A stretch of DNA of 64,000 nucleotides from Dyadobacter sp. 50-39 (GTDB lineage Bacteria; Bacteroidota; Bacteroidia; Cytophagales; Spirosomataceae). The DNA is taken from NCBI GenBank assembly GCA_001898145.1, contig MKSR01000018.1, positions 1 to 64,000 of the forward strand, written 5' to 3'. The notes below the pieces were generated by a model. It did not search any database. It worked only from the letters and a program-made list of their open reading frames with translations, and was not told where the DNA came from. A program made the translations under genes and the position numbers. Positions 1 to 8,360 of the stretch are shown here, piece by piece (the stretch's first letter is position 1; each line of letters opens with the position of its first letter).

Positions 1-990
1 GCATAAGTCATTATTGTTAAGGTGGTTAATTGTTGTAAAATCTAAAAAACAATACTGCTTATGCTGTAAATTCCGATCTATCCAAAACAAACATAGCGAC
101 TCCGGAGCCCATTCGTGCTGGTTATAGAAAAACATCCCGGTATACTTCCCCAACTTCTGCCAGAGTTCCATGCAAAAGAGGGTGTTCATCGCCTGCCCGG
201 GATTCAGGTCGAATGCCCCGAAGTAAATGCCTTCCATAATCGTGTTGGTACGCGATAAGGTGCCGCCGGGGTGAAACCACGTCTTCATTTGCCATTGCGA
301 AGGGTCCTGCGTGTACATGACCTCCCAGTCCGACTGGTTTTTCGATGTATTTCCGAGGTAGTAAGGCCCAGTCGCGAAGTAATTATGGCAAAGGAAAAAC
401 GGCTTCTGGTCCTGCGCCTTTTTAGCTTCGTAAAGTCCCGCCAGCTCGTCGTAAAACGAATACCACATTGGCTTGTCGGCCGGCATAAACGGGAAATTTT
501 CCATTGTTTCCCCGATCCAGAGATTGGACGCATTACCGCTGTTCCAGATTTCATGCGCCTTCGCACGGGCTTCCGCGTCCGTAAAAGGGCCGTTGGGCCA
601 GCATTTCTTGTTGTAGCCGTCAACCCACTGTTCCGGTCCCGAGCATGGTAACCCGAAAATCGTTGGAATAGTCGGTACGCCATTGTATTCTTTATCGGGA
701 TAACTGCTTCTGAATGTAGCCAGAGAGCCTTCGCTACCGAGCTCATTCCGGTTGTAATGCGTACCGCCCTTCGCAAATGTCTGCGCCCACGTGTACGAGA
801 GTTTGGTAGGCGGCTTTACCAGCACATGGCCCGCAGGCATAGCGCTATTCGGACTAACTTCCATAAAACCGGGTATCTGCGAGGTAGGGTCGTAACCGGC
901 AGGGATGGTGTTTTTGAACGTGACGGGTACCGTTTGGGCATGGAGGGTCAGGGCGCCCAGGAGCACCCATATCAGCATGAGCTTTTTCAT
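1..990 (-). CDS. Secreted protein of unknown function (3' end outside window)
   Basis: The reading frame is open for 330 codons from the ATG at 990 to the left edge, so the C-terminus is missing. The first 19 residues form a Sec signal peptide (Lys-Lys, hydrophobic core, cleavage after LHA). The visible mature part is rich in Trp, Tyr, Phe and Cys, with segments such as GPEQWVDGYNKKCWPNG and LWIGETMENFPF. This suggests a folded extracellular or periplasmic domain, possibly a glycoside-hydrolase-type barrel, but I do not recognise the family. Only two bases separate its start from the stop of the CBM6-type gene upstream (993-2930), so the two are surely co-transcribed and probably act on the same extracellular substrate. 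No function is assigned. Confidence 0.75.
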   Translation of the reverse strand, partial: MKKLMLIWVLLGALTLHAQTVPVTFKNTIPAGYDPTSQIPGFMEVSPNSAMPAGHVLVKPPTKLSYTWAQTFAKGGTHYNRNELGSEGSLATFRSSYPDKEYNGVPTIPTIFGLPCSGPEQWVDGYNKKCWPNGPFTDAEARAKAHEIWNSGNASNLWIGETMENFPFMPADKPMWYSFYDELAGLYEAKKAQDQKPFFLCHNYFATGPYYLGNTSKNQSDWEVMYTQDPSQWQMKTWFHPGGTLSRTNTIMEGIYFGAFDLNPGQAMNTLFCMELWQKLGKYTGMFFYNQHEWAPESLCLFWIDRNLQHKQYCFLDFTTINHLNNNDLC

Positions 991-992
991 AG

Positions 993-2930
993 TCAGTTAA
1001 ATATAAAAGTGGTGAGACCTCCCCGCGCACCCGGCGCGAGCTGTGCGACAGCGTCGTTTTGATAGTAGTAATTGCAGCCTTCCGGCGGACAAGGCCAGCG
1101 GTTGAGCGTATCTAGCCCGACCTTCGTCGCCATTTTCACCACCCTGCCCGGGTTGCTCGATTGCCAGGGTTCATTGGTAAGATTGGTTCCGGTCCTGAGC
1201 CATTTACTGCCGATGAAGTACGACCATTCATAACCGGCGGGTAAGGCCACCGTTCCGACGTCGCTTAGCAGCCAGCTTCCGGGGTTACCCGGATCGGGAA
1301 CGATGGATAATGTCAGGATTTCCGGGAAGCCGCTGGAAGAAATCCTGGGATTTAATGCCGCAGGCGCACAATTCGCTGCCTGTGCCACGGCAAACGTATT
1401 GGATTGCGTGCTTGTACAGCTGCCAGTGGCGCTGAAAGCGGTATAGTTACCCGCCGCGGAAGTGGTGATGGATGTCCCCGTCCCTGCCGATGCGCCATTG
1501 AGCAGCCAGCTGACATTGCCCGTATAACCTGAGGCAGTCAATGTAACCTGCTGGCCTGTTGCCGCGCACACATTTGTTCCGGCCGTTTGCACAATAGTAG
1601 GCTTAATGCAGGTAGTCGCGCAGCCGGCAATAGATAGCCCGACGAAGTTGCTTGGCCCGGCATGTGCGCCCACGCCCTGGTATTGCCCGTGCCATGATGC
1701 ATTTACCACACCATCGACGGCATACTGCCAGCCCATGGCCGCTACATTCGGATCCGAGCCAAAGGCGTCGCCCGAAAGCTTGGTAGTCCCGCTGTAAAAC
1801 TCGATTTCCCGCAACTCCCCATACCCCACCAGACTGGACACATAGCGCACGTGCTGGTAAGGCGTGGCATTCGGAAAGGTAAACTCCTGCCACGTGCCGG
1901 TTGCATTTACACCGATCATGTACATGTCGGACCAGCTGGCGCCGTCGTTCGAACCCTGTATTTTCGCGCCATTGAGCCGGCTGAAATCGGACGTGCGCCA
2001 ATGCAGCCTCACTTTATTCACCACCGTACAGGCCTGTGCGTCGCCCGTGACACAGATTTTGTCCTGACGGCAGCTGCCGCCACCGGTACCGGCTATTTTC
2101 AGGGTCGAGGCACCTGCATTCAAATTGACCGGGAAAGTATATTCCGTGTAAACAATGTTCCACGAGCCCGAATTCGGCAGGGAAATGCTTTGGGCATTTG
2201 CACCGTTGACCGTCACATTCACGACTGCCGCTGCGGATGAGTAATACCGCAATGTGACCTGATACAACCCTGCCGACGGCACATTCAGCGTATAATCCAC
2301 AAAGTGGTTGTACTGGTTTTCCGCGCCGCGCGTCTGGCCATTTGATGCATTAGGGTCTGTCGTCACCGGTCCGTTGGCACCCGACATCGACTCGGCTTCC
2401 AGACATTGGCTGAATGCATTGGCCACCGTGTGCCGGAACGCCCGTTCCGTATTTTCCGGATCCTCGACCGCGATTGTCAGCTCCCCGCGGTAAATGAACC
2501 GATCCGCTTCGGCGGACCGCTTTGTCCCCCGCAGCAGCAGAAACTTTCCGGAAGGCGGCCTGGATAAAAACTTGCCCGTGAGGCGGTATACCACCTTCTC
2601 ACCCGGTCGCAGCAGTTCGGCGGAAACCTCGTGGTAATAATTGCCACCCGTTTGCACAAAGCCTTCGGGCAGCACCACTTTCAAAACAAACCCTCCATCC
2701 AGCGACGCCGGCAACAACCGAAGGCCGGAAAAGTCGCGTAACGTACACTGAATGTCGATCGAAAAGACCTCACCCACTTTGACCGCGTATCTCTCCGCAA
2801 CCATTGAAAACAATACCGGATCCGGATCCGCATCATCATCCGTTGCAAACCCATTTGCAGATAAATGGTTTGCATTTAACAAAAGCAACCACGCCAGAAC
2901 ATATCCGGCCCATTTAATATTAGTGTGCAT
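993..2930 (-). CDS. Secreted multidomain protein with CBM6-like and discoidin-like modules
   Basis: 645 residues with a signal peptide (about 1-25, ending LSANG). Residues about 30-155 are an uncharacterised beta-rich region. A CBM6/CBM35-like module follows at roughly 170-300: it opens with CLEAESMSG and contains HFVDYTLNVPSAGLYQVTLRY, the usual carbohydrate-binding jelly-roll pattern. Next comes a coagulation-factor-5/8-like segment (about 300-430, with IQGSNDGASWSDM and GELREIEFY). An Ig-like repeat with paired Cys lies at about 440-530, and the C-terminal region (about 535-645) is unassigned. No catalytic domain or canonical type IX sorting tail is visible. It is the first gene of a minus-strand operon with the unknown secreted gene 2 bp downstream. 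A role in binding extracellular polysaccharide or glycans is inferred from the modules. Confidence 0.8.
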   Translation of the reverse strand: MHTNIKWAGYVLAWLLLLNANHLSANGFATDDDADPDPVLFSMVAERYAVKVGEVFSIDIQCTLRDFSGLRLLPASLDGGFVLKVVLPEGFVQTGGNYYHEVSAELLRPGEKVVYRLTGKFLSRPPSGKFLLLRGTKRSAEADRFIYRGELTIAVEDPENTERAFRHTVANAFSQCLEAESMSGANGPVTTDPNASNGQTRGAENQYNHFVDYTLNVPSAGLYQVTLRYYSSAAAVVNVTVNGANAQSISLPNSGSWNIVYTEYTFPVNLNAGASTLKIAGTGGGSCRQDKICVTGDAQACTVVNKVRLHWRTSDFSRLNGAKIQGSNDGASWSDMYMIGVNATGTWQEFTFPNATPYQHVRYVSSLVGYGELREIEFYSGTTKLSGDAFGSDPNVAAMGWQYAVDGVVNASWHGQYQGVGAHAGPSNFVGLSIAGCATTCIKPTIVQTAGTNVCAATGQQVTLTASGYTGNVSWLLNGASAGTGTSITTSAAGNYTAFSATGSCTSTQSNTFAVAQAANCAPAALNPRISSSGFPEILTLSIVPDPGNPGSWLLSDVGTVALPAGYEWSYFIGSKWLRTGTNLTNEPWQSSNPGRVVKMATKVGLDTLNRWPCPPEGCNYYYQNDAVAQLAPGARGGLTTFIFN

Positions 2931-2994
2931 AACGAAATAGGTAAAGTAGTTTCCGTAAAACTATATCTACTATTTAACTTCACCTATTTCTTTT

Positions 2995-3046
2995 ACCCAT
3001 CAAAAACTTACTCTTAACACCTCAATTTTTGATGGGTTTTTATTTT
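2995..3046 (+). terminator. Plus-oriented intrinsic terminator without an obvious upstream gene
   Basis: A perfect 12-bp stem (2995-3006 with 3026-3037, ACCCATCAAAAA/TTTTTGATGGGT) with a 19-nt loop runs straight into a T-rich tract (3037-3046). It lies in the spacer between two divergent genes, so no annotated plus-strand gene reads into it. It may end a short unannotated RNA or insulate the downstream promoter. Confidence 0.6.
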
Positions 3047-3058
3047 TAATAAAACAAA

Positions 3059-3066
3059 TAACTTTG
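3059..3066 (+). promoter_or_regulatory. Putative -7 promoter element of the LuxR-type gene
   Basis: TAACTTTG matches the Bacteroidota -7 consensus TAnnTTTG. About 19 bp upstream is a T-rich stretch in place of the -33 TTTG. Initiation near 3073 would give a leader of about 70 nt before the ATG at 3142. Confidence 0.45.
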
Positions 3067-3141
3067 CCCTTCATCCGGAATAGTTCTTCTTCTTTCCGGG
3101 TATGATACCCTTTTCGAATCAACACGATCATCACACTATTT

Positions 3142-3432
3142 ATGACCCCCGTATCAGAACATGCCACCCTGTTACTGGCTGATGATTACCAGTCCATTAA
3201 CCAGAGATTATTGCAACTCACCGACCGGGAATGGGATGTGGTGTCCTTCGTAGCGGATGGGCTCACCACCGCGGAAATAGCCGCATGCCTGGTTATTGAG
3301 CGTAAAAGCATTGAAAATTACAAGCGCAGGATCAGTAAAAAGCTGGCGATCAGCGGTCGCAGTAACCTTGTCAGGTTCTGTATTGTAAACCGGGAATACC
3401 TTCGAAAACTTTATATCCTGGTTCAAAAATAA
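3142..3432 (+). CDS. Stand-alone LuxR-type helix-turn-helix protein
   Basis: 96 residues. From about residue 26 the sequence is a LuxR/GerE helix-turn-helix: LTDREWDVVSFVADGLTTAE is the conserved first part, IAACLVIERKSIENYKRRI the recognition helix region, and KLAISGRSNLVRF the last helix. There is no receiver domain and no autoinducer-binding domain; the 25-residue N-terminal segment is too short for either. The protein is therefore a bare DNA-binding domain and needs either a partner or no input signal. A plausible promoter lies at 3059. The next gene on the strand is a membrane protein 89 bp downstream, and the CBM6-type operon is divergent. Either could be a target, but that is inference. 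Confidence 0.8.
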   Translation: MTPVSEHATLLLADDYQSINQRLLQLTDREWDVVSFVADGLTTAEIAACLVIERKSIENYKRRISKKLAISGRSNLVRFCIVNREYLRKLYILVQK

Positions 3433-3521
3433 ACGGGGATACTGCATTCAATGATGCAGCAATCTGTTCGTATTTGCCGATTGATAATTCATATCAGTTA
3501 TACACACATTATTTTAATTAA

Positions 3522-5012
3522 ATGAGAAACAAGACACTCTACCGGTTAACCATTGCATACCTGATTATTCCAAATATCATTTACTATTTATTTTGGGTTA
3601 ATCATGTTCTTTCAATCATCTGTATTTCCTTATCCGCACACCTTTTTTTAAAGACTGCATTGCAGGAAATGGAGCCCTGCAAAACTTTTATCCATCTTAA
3701 AGATCTATTCATTGCATGCATCTTCGCCGGTATGCTTACACTCGCTTCCGGCATTACCGGCTTTGCTTTTCAAACGATGGATCATTGGGGCCATAACGGA
3801 AAATTTCAAGCCCTTTTCCAAAATGAGTGGCCGCTTCGCTTTCCTGCCAACGGCCCGGTTATGGCTTACTATTTCGGCTACTACCTGGTGCCGGCAGCAT
3901 TCTCCAAGCTGGCCGGGCATATCTCGTCGGCTGCCATCCTCATCTGGACCAGCATAGGTATCACTTTGGGGCTATTGTGGATTTGTATTTCCCTGCATCA
4001 GAAATGGTGGGCTGTGTTGCTGGCGCTCTGTGTCGGCGACTTCCCGAGGTTCTTGAAAGGTATTGCGGCACATTGGTCCATCCGGTTATACAGGTTTGAG
4101 GATATCGGCGTAGAACATTGGTCTAACCTCGAAAATCTGTTCTGGGCACCCAATCAGTTCATTCCCTCCCTGATACTGGGCGGAATGCTCTTTTACGTAA
4201 TCCGCCACAGGCTGAACTACGCCTTACTTTGCTTTCCCACGGCACTGGCGCTCTGGTGGGCCGCTTTTCCCGCATTGGCTACGGGTTTGATCGTGGCATT
4301 GCTGCTGGTTTTTCAATGGACCAGGCAGGGTGTTTCCTTCTGTGAATTTTGGGAACATGCGCTGCTTCCGTTTATTACCGTAATTCCGTTGCTGCTCCTG
4401 TTTCAGGCACACCCGCAACCTCCGCAGAACGGGCCGATCTGGGAATTCCGGCTGGATACGGGGAATCTCGTTCGCGAATACCTGGTCAATACGGTGGCGG
4501 ATGTGGCGGTATTTGTGCTTGCTTTTATGACGTTCAGGCGGGTCGGGCTGCCAGGGGTTTCCGCTTTGCCGTTTTGCCTGCTTGTTTGCATTACCCTGCT
4601 ATTTCCGCTGGCACGCGTCGGGAAGGTGAATGACATGCTGCTGCGCGGAATGATGCCGGTCCTGGTCCTGATCGGCTGCTGCCTGTTATATCCGCTCACG
4701 AGCCAGCCGCTCCCGAAAGTACTCACAGAGATTTGGGGTAATGCGTTTTACGTGGTGATCGTGCTGGTGCTATTGGTCCCGTCGGGGGTCGGAATCGCCA
4801 GGCTTTATCGCGCGACGAGGTTTAACCGCATTACAGCCTTGTGGGGTCCGCACGAATTGAAATTTGCCCCTATACCCTATCATGCCTATCCGAGCTTGTA
4901 TGAAACGTTACGACAGCGCTGGTCGCAGCAGGAGGCGGAGCAGTACCTCGGAAAACCTGATTCGTTTTACGAAGAATACATTGCTCCGCCTCCCAAAGAG
5001 TCCTTGAAATAA
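3522..5012 (+). CDS. Polytopic membrane protein, GT-C-like, function unknown
   Basis: 496 residues dominated by hydrophobic helices, about ten to twelve by eye, with a soluble C-terminal tail of some 70 residues that ends in Pro and charged residues. Segments such as MAYYFGYYLVPAAFSKL in the N-terminal half and VGKVNDMLLRGMMPVLV late in the chain recall large bacterial membrane proteins of the GT-C glycosyltransferase type. The catalytic acidic loop expected near the first helices is not clear, so no enzymatic role is claimed. It follows the LuxR-type gene by 89 bp. Its TAA stop at 5010-5012 directly abuts the stop of the convergent gene. Confidence 0.7.
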   Translation: MRNKTLYRLTIAYLIIPNIIYYLFWVNHVLSIICISLSAHLFLKTALQEMEPCKTFIHLKDLFIACIFAGMLTLASGITGFAFQTMDHWGHNGKFQALFQNEWPLRFPANGPVMAYYFGYYLVPAAFSKLAGHISSAAILIWTSIGITLGLLWICISLHQKWWAVLLALCVGDFPRFLKGIAAHWSIRLYRFEDIGVEHWSNLENLFWAPNQFIPSLILGGMLFYVIRHRLNYALLCFPTALALWWAAFPALATGLIVALLLVFQWTRQGVSFCEFWEHALLPFITVIPLLLLFQAHPQPPQNGPIWEFRLDTGNLVREYLVNTVADVAVFVLAFMTFRRVGLPGVSALPFCLLVCITLLFPLARVGKVNDMLLRGMMPVLVLIGCCLLYPLTSQPLPKVLTEIWGNAFYVVIVLVLLVPSGVGIARLYRATRFNRITALWGPHELKFAPIPYHAYPSLYETLRQRWSQQEAEQYLGKPDSFYEEYIAPPPKESLK

Positions 5013-7049
5013 TCAGCGTTTGATAAACTGCTGCGCCGTACGCACGCCATCCTGGTTTTCGAAATTCAGCAGGTACGTGCCGGTCGGCCAGTCTGCTACA
5101 TTGATCTCCTCACTTCGGGACGCTTTCAGCGCTTTCCGATGCAGTACCTGTCCTTTGGTGTTGAATACCGCCATGGTACCGGTCGCCGCATTTTTGAACT
5201 CAACACGCAGCAGGCGGTCGGTCGGGTTAGGGAACATTTGCCAGAGCATATTTTTCGCTCCGATCTCGTTGCCGAGGATCGGGCTGAGATCTACGGATAC
5301 GGTGGAGTAACCCGACTGCGAAATGTCGTTGAATGCCTGAATGCGGTAAGTGTAAGTTTCATTGAGCTCAATATCTCGGTCTTCGAAGGACAGCGACTGG
5401 CCGGTGATCGTTTTCAAGACCTCGTAAGGTGCTGAATCGGATTTTTTGCGTTGCAGCACATAGCTGGTGGCGGTTTCCACGGCCGGCCACGTCAGTATCA
5501 CCGAGTTGTAAGTACGGTTCGCCGAGAGGGCCACATTGGGCAACAGCACACCTATTCCTACCTTATCAAAAGAAAATGCCCCCAGACCGCGCTTGTTCCG
5601 CAGGTAAGGGCCCGTGAAAATGGCAATATTGAACGAAAAGGGCTCGATCAATGGCAGGTTATCCGGGTAGAACGACGGCAGATAGCTGATTTTGGTCGCA
5701 GCCGAAGATTCTTTCAAGGTCAAAGTCACCTGATTTCCTTCTGCTTTACCAGCCGAAAATGCGGCTTTCTTTTCGTCGCCGTCAAGGAAAAAGAAATTTT
5801 TGAGACTGAGAACGAGCGGTTTACCATCCTGCCCCTTGACAGTCGTGTCGGCGGGCCATTTCAGCTGCTGTCCTTCCTCGAATATGAGCGTGATCTCCTT
5901 TTTCTCGGCATTGGTATAAAAAGCCTTTTTAATATCCGGGCTCCTCACATTGTCTGAATCCTTCGATCCGTAGATGCCGGGAGCAAAAAAGCGGTACATC
6001 CGACGGCCAAATTCTTCATACCCCGACCTGTGGTAATGCACTCCGTCATAATCCGGTGTTCCAATGGCCGCAAAGTGGTCGGTTTTGGGATAGAGGTATT
6101 TGGTTCTCCGCAAAAAGTCGCGCACCGAACCTCCTACCGGATTGGGTGTGTCGTTTCTTAAAATGATAAGGTTGGACTGGACTACCACATATTGCTCCAC
6201 CTCGGGGAAATCGTGGGTCCAGAACTTGTACAGCTGGTCATATTCCTCGGCATAATTGCCGATATTTTCAAATACCTCCTGCTCACCGTGCATCCAGATA
6301 AACGCCCTGATACGCGCCGGTCTTGCCACACGCACCCTTTTCACCAAGCCGCCGTACAGAGAAAAGCTGGTGGAATCTCTCGGATCCCTGGCCAGGAACT
6401 GGCTTATTTTCGCCCCCGGAAGCGATGCATTGATCACACAGGTAGGAATGCTGTCGCGCTCCAAAATCTCCTTCTGCATTTCCAGGCCCCATGCGCCTAC
6501 GTACGTCCACGACCATGCCGCCACGGTCCAGTTGGTGTCCCGCGGAGTGATGGAAGGATCGTTGTCAGGCGTGCGGGCGATCGTGCGCGCATACTTGCTC
6601 GACCAGGCACCGAAAACCGTGGCAGCCGCATTGGACTGACCGCTGATCACATAAAAATCACCCGCAACCACCTCGTTGCGGCGCACCATCAGCACGGAAT
6701 CTGCTTTGTGGCAGGCATATACTTCAAAAGAGTAATCCGCCATTTCCGCCTTGATTCTGGGCTTCATGCTGAATTTACCGATCGTATCGGTGTAAGTGAT
6801 CGCCGATTTCTCGTAAGCGATGCGCACATTGTTGCGGAACGTGACCACCGACATATGGTCCCAGCCTGGCAGTTCGATGATCCCGGAAATGGGCACATCG
6901 GCCAGGTTATCATCTGCACGGGCGTACAGCTGCATGTCTTTCGGCAGCTTATCGAAAACAACCGAATAAATGCGCTGGGCATTAGCGCTGCCTATTGTCC
7001 AGCAAAACAGGAAGGAAAGGAGGAAAAACTTGGAGTGTGTAAATTTCAT
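5013..7049 (-). CDS. Type IX-secreted SGNH hydrolase / sialate O-acetylesterase-like protein
   Basis: 678 residues with a signal peptide (about 1-24, cleaved near SANA-QR). The catalytic part (about 125-345) shows SGNH-esterase blocks: GQSNAAAT carries the nucleophile Ser, INASLPGAKIS the Gly block, FIWMHGEQE the Asn/His-type block, and DGVHYHRSGYEEFG the C-terminal Asp-x-x-His. This arrangement is that of the SASA/sialate O-acetylesterase group, so it probably removes acetyl esters from extracellular glycans. A fibronectin type III domain follows (about 500-590). The last 75 residues form a type IX sorting domain (QMFPNPTDRLLRVEF ... GTYLLNF). The substrate is unknown. It is transcribed towards the membrane-protein gene with no gap between stops. 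Confidence 0.8.
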   Translation of the reverse strand: MKFTHSKFFLLSFLFCWTIGSANAQRIYSVVFDKLPKDMQLYARADDNLADVPISGIIELPGWDHMSVVTFRNNVRIAYEKSAITYTDTIGKFSMKPRIKAEMADYSFEVYACHKADSVLMVRRNEVVAGDFYVISGQSNAAATVFGAWSSKYARTIARTPDNDPSITPRDTNWTVAAWSWTYVGAWGLEMQKEILERDSIPTCVINASLPGAKISQFLARDPRDSTSFSLYGGLVKRVRVARPARIRAFIWMHGEQEVFENIGNYAEEYDQLYKFWTHDFPEVEQYVVVQSNLIILRNDTPNPVGGSVRDFLRRTKYLYPKTDHFAAIGTPDYDGVHYHRSGYEEFGRRMYRFFAPGIYGSKDSDNVRSPDIKKAFYTNAEKKEITLIFEEGQQLKWPADTTVKGQDGKPLVLSLKNFFFLDGDEKKAAFSAGKAEGNQVTLTLKESSAATKISYLPSFYPDNLPLIEPFSFNIAIFTGPYLRNKRGLGAFSFDKVGIGVLLPNVALSANRTYNSVILTWPAVETATSYVLQRKKSDSAPYEVLKTITGQSLSFEDRDIELNETYTYRIQAFNDISQSGYSTVSVDLSPILGNEIGAKNMLWQMFPNPTDRLLRVEFKNAATGTMAVFNTKGQVLHRKALKASRSEEINVADWPTGTYLLNFENQDGVRTAQQFIKR

Positions 7050-7121
7050 TTCATTAAGTCGCTATTTCTGATGGCTATTGAATATGCCCCGGGAGGGGAT
7101 CAAAAGGTTATAAATATGCAT

Positions 7122-8354
7122 TTAATATTTCACATTTATAGCCTCCGGTTCATTTTCGACCCGGGTTGCAGCAGGCAGCCAATGCTCGTCGTACATCGCC
7201 AGGAACCATAGTACCATAATCATCGGAAGGGAATATTTGTCCCACGACAATTGTGCCTTACCCAGCAGCAGGATATTCAGCAGGAAAACCCAGGTCGCCA
7301 GCGTGAACCGGGTCGACACGAACCGAACGAGAGTGACGAGCATCAGCGCTCCAAAAACCAGCTGTTTCGGCAGCCCGCTGATACCGATTTTCATCAGCAG
7401 CTCGTCCACATAGCCCAGGTAGGGCCAGGTGAAATAAGGGTTGTAAGCCTGTTTAGCTGGAAAAAAGGCAATAATGGCGGCAATCACGACCAAAAACCCG
7501 GCGAACATGACAGGGTACTTTTTGGGATAGGCTAAAAAGTGCGAAAAACGGCGTGTTACCAGCGTTTCCGGGACGATATAATACACCGCTACAACCGCCG
7601 AGGCGTACATTAAATAACCGAAATTGTAGTTGACCAGCTTGTCGGAATCGTAATGCTGGTCGGCCATGACGGAGGCAGGTGCAGGTCCCTGCCAGATAAC
7701 CACCCAGGGCACGATGGCCAGCACCGCAAGCGCGTACCACATCCAGGCGGGATCGGAGAAGATGCTTTTGACCACAACTAGCGGATTAGCACTCCATTTA
7801 ACATTTTTAAACACCTCATAAGCCAGGATCGCTGCGGGGAACGCCAGCATATACTGCCGGCAGCAAACGGCCGCCGCCAGCGAAAGGAAGCCCACCCAAT
7901 GCCATTTCCGCAAGTATGCGATCACCCCGCCGAGGGTAAATACCATGGCGAAAATGTCGGTGTAGTAGTAAACACTGACCAGGTAATAGTTAGGAAAAAT
8001 CAGCAGCCCGCCCAGGCAGAGCCAAAAGCGCTTCGTGCGATCGGGGCTGTACCAGACGAAAAGCATGAGCAACGCAAAGCTCGTCAATGCAGTCAGCAGG
8101 CGAAGGTTTTGAATATCATGCCCGAAAACATTCAGCACCCAGCCGCCGAGTATAAAAGGGATCGGCGTGTTAAGCTCATTGTAGGTTTGGAGCAAATGCA
8201 ATGAGGGAACGGGCTCGGTACTGAACAACTCCGCCGTGGGCAGATAATGGTGTTCATCCTGGTACAAATCCACCGTAAACCGCTCTTTCAGGAAGAAAAC
8301 AATGACAAATAAGGCGAGCAGGGCAAATGAGGTGTATAACTTTTTGCGGTGCAT
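7122..8354 (-). CDS. Polytopic membrane protein resembling ALG10/DIE2 glucosyltransferases
   Basis: 410 residues with about ten predicted membrane helices. After the first helix (about 8-22) comes a loop with YQDEHHYLPTAELF (Asp33-Glu34-His35-His36), and near residue 165 there is CCRQYMLAFP. An acidic DE-x-x-H loop followed by an Arg-Gln motif is the layout of the ALG10/DIE2 alpha-1,2-glucosyltransferases, which use a polyprenyl-phosphate sugar donor. The assignment rests on these two motifs only. It begins 6 bp after the murB stop, so the two form an operon. A role in adding sugars to a lipid-linked or cell-surface glycan is inferred. The alternative is a generic GT-C membrane protein. Confidence 0.6.
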   Translation of the reverse strand: MHRKKLYTSFALLALFVIVFFLKERFTVDLYQDEHHYLPTAELFSTEPVPSLHLLQTYNELNTPIPFILGGWVLNVFGHDIQNLRLLTALTSFALLMLFVWYSPDRTKRFWLCLGGLLIFPNYYLVSVYYYTDIFAMVFTLGGVIAYLRKWHWVGFLSLAAAVCCRQYMLAFPAAILAYEVFKNVKWSANPLVVVKSIFSDPAWMWYALAVLAIVPWVVIWQGPAPASVMADQHYDSDKLVNYNFGYLMYASAVVAVYYIVPETLVTRRFSHFLAYPKKYPVMFAGFLVVIAAIIAFFPAKQAYNPYFTWPYLGYVDELLMKIGISGLPKQLVFGALMLVTLVRFVSTRFTLATWVFLLNILLLGKAQLSWDKYSLPMIMVLWFLAMYDEHWLPAATRVENEPEAINVKY

Positions 8355-8360
8355 AGGATA

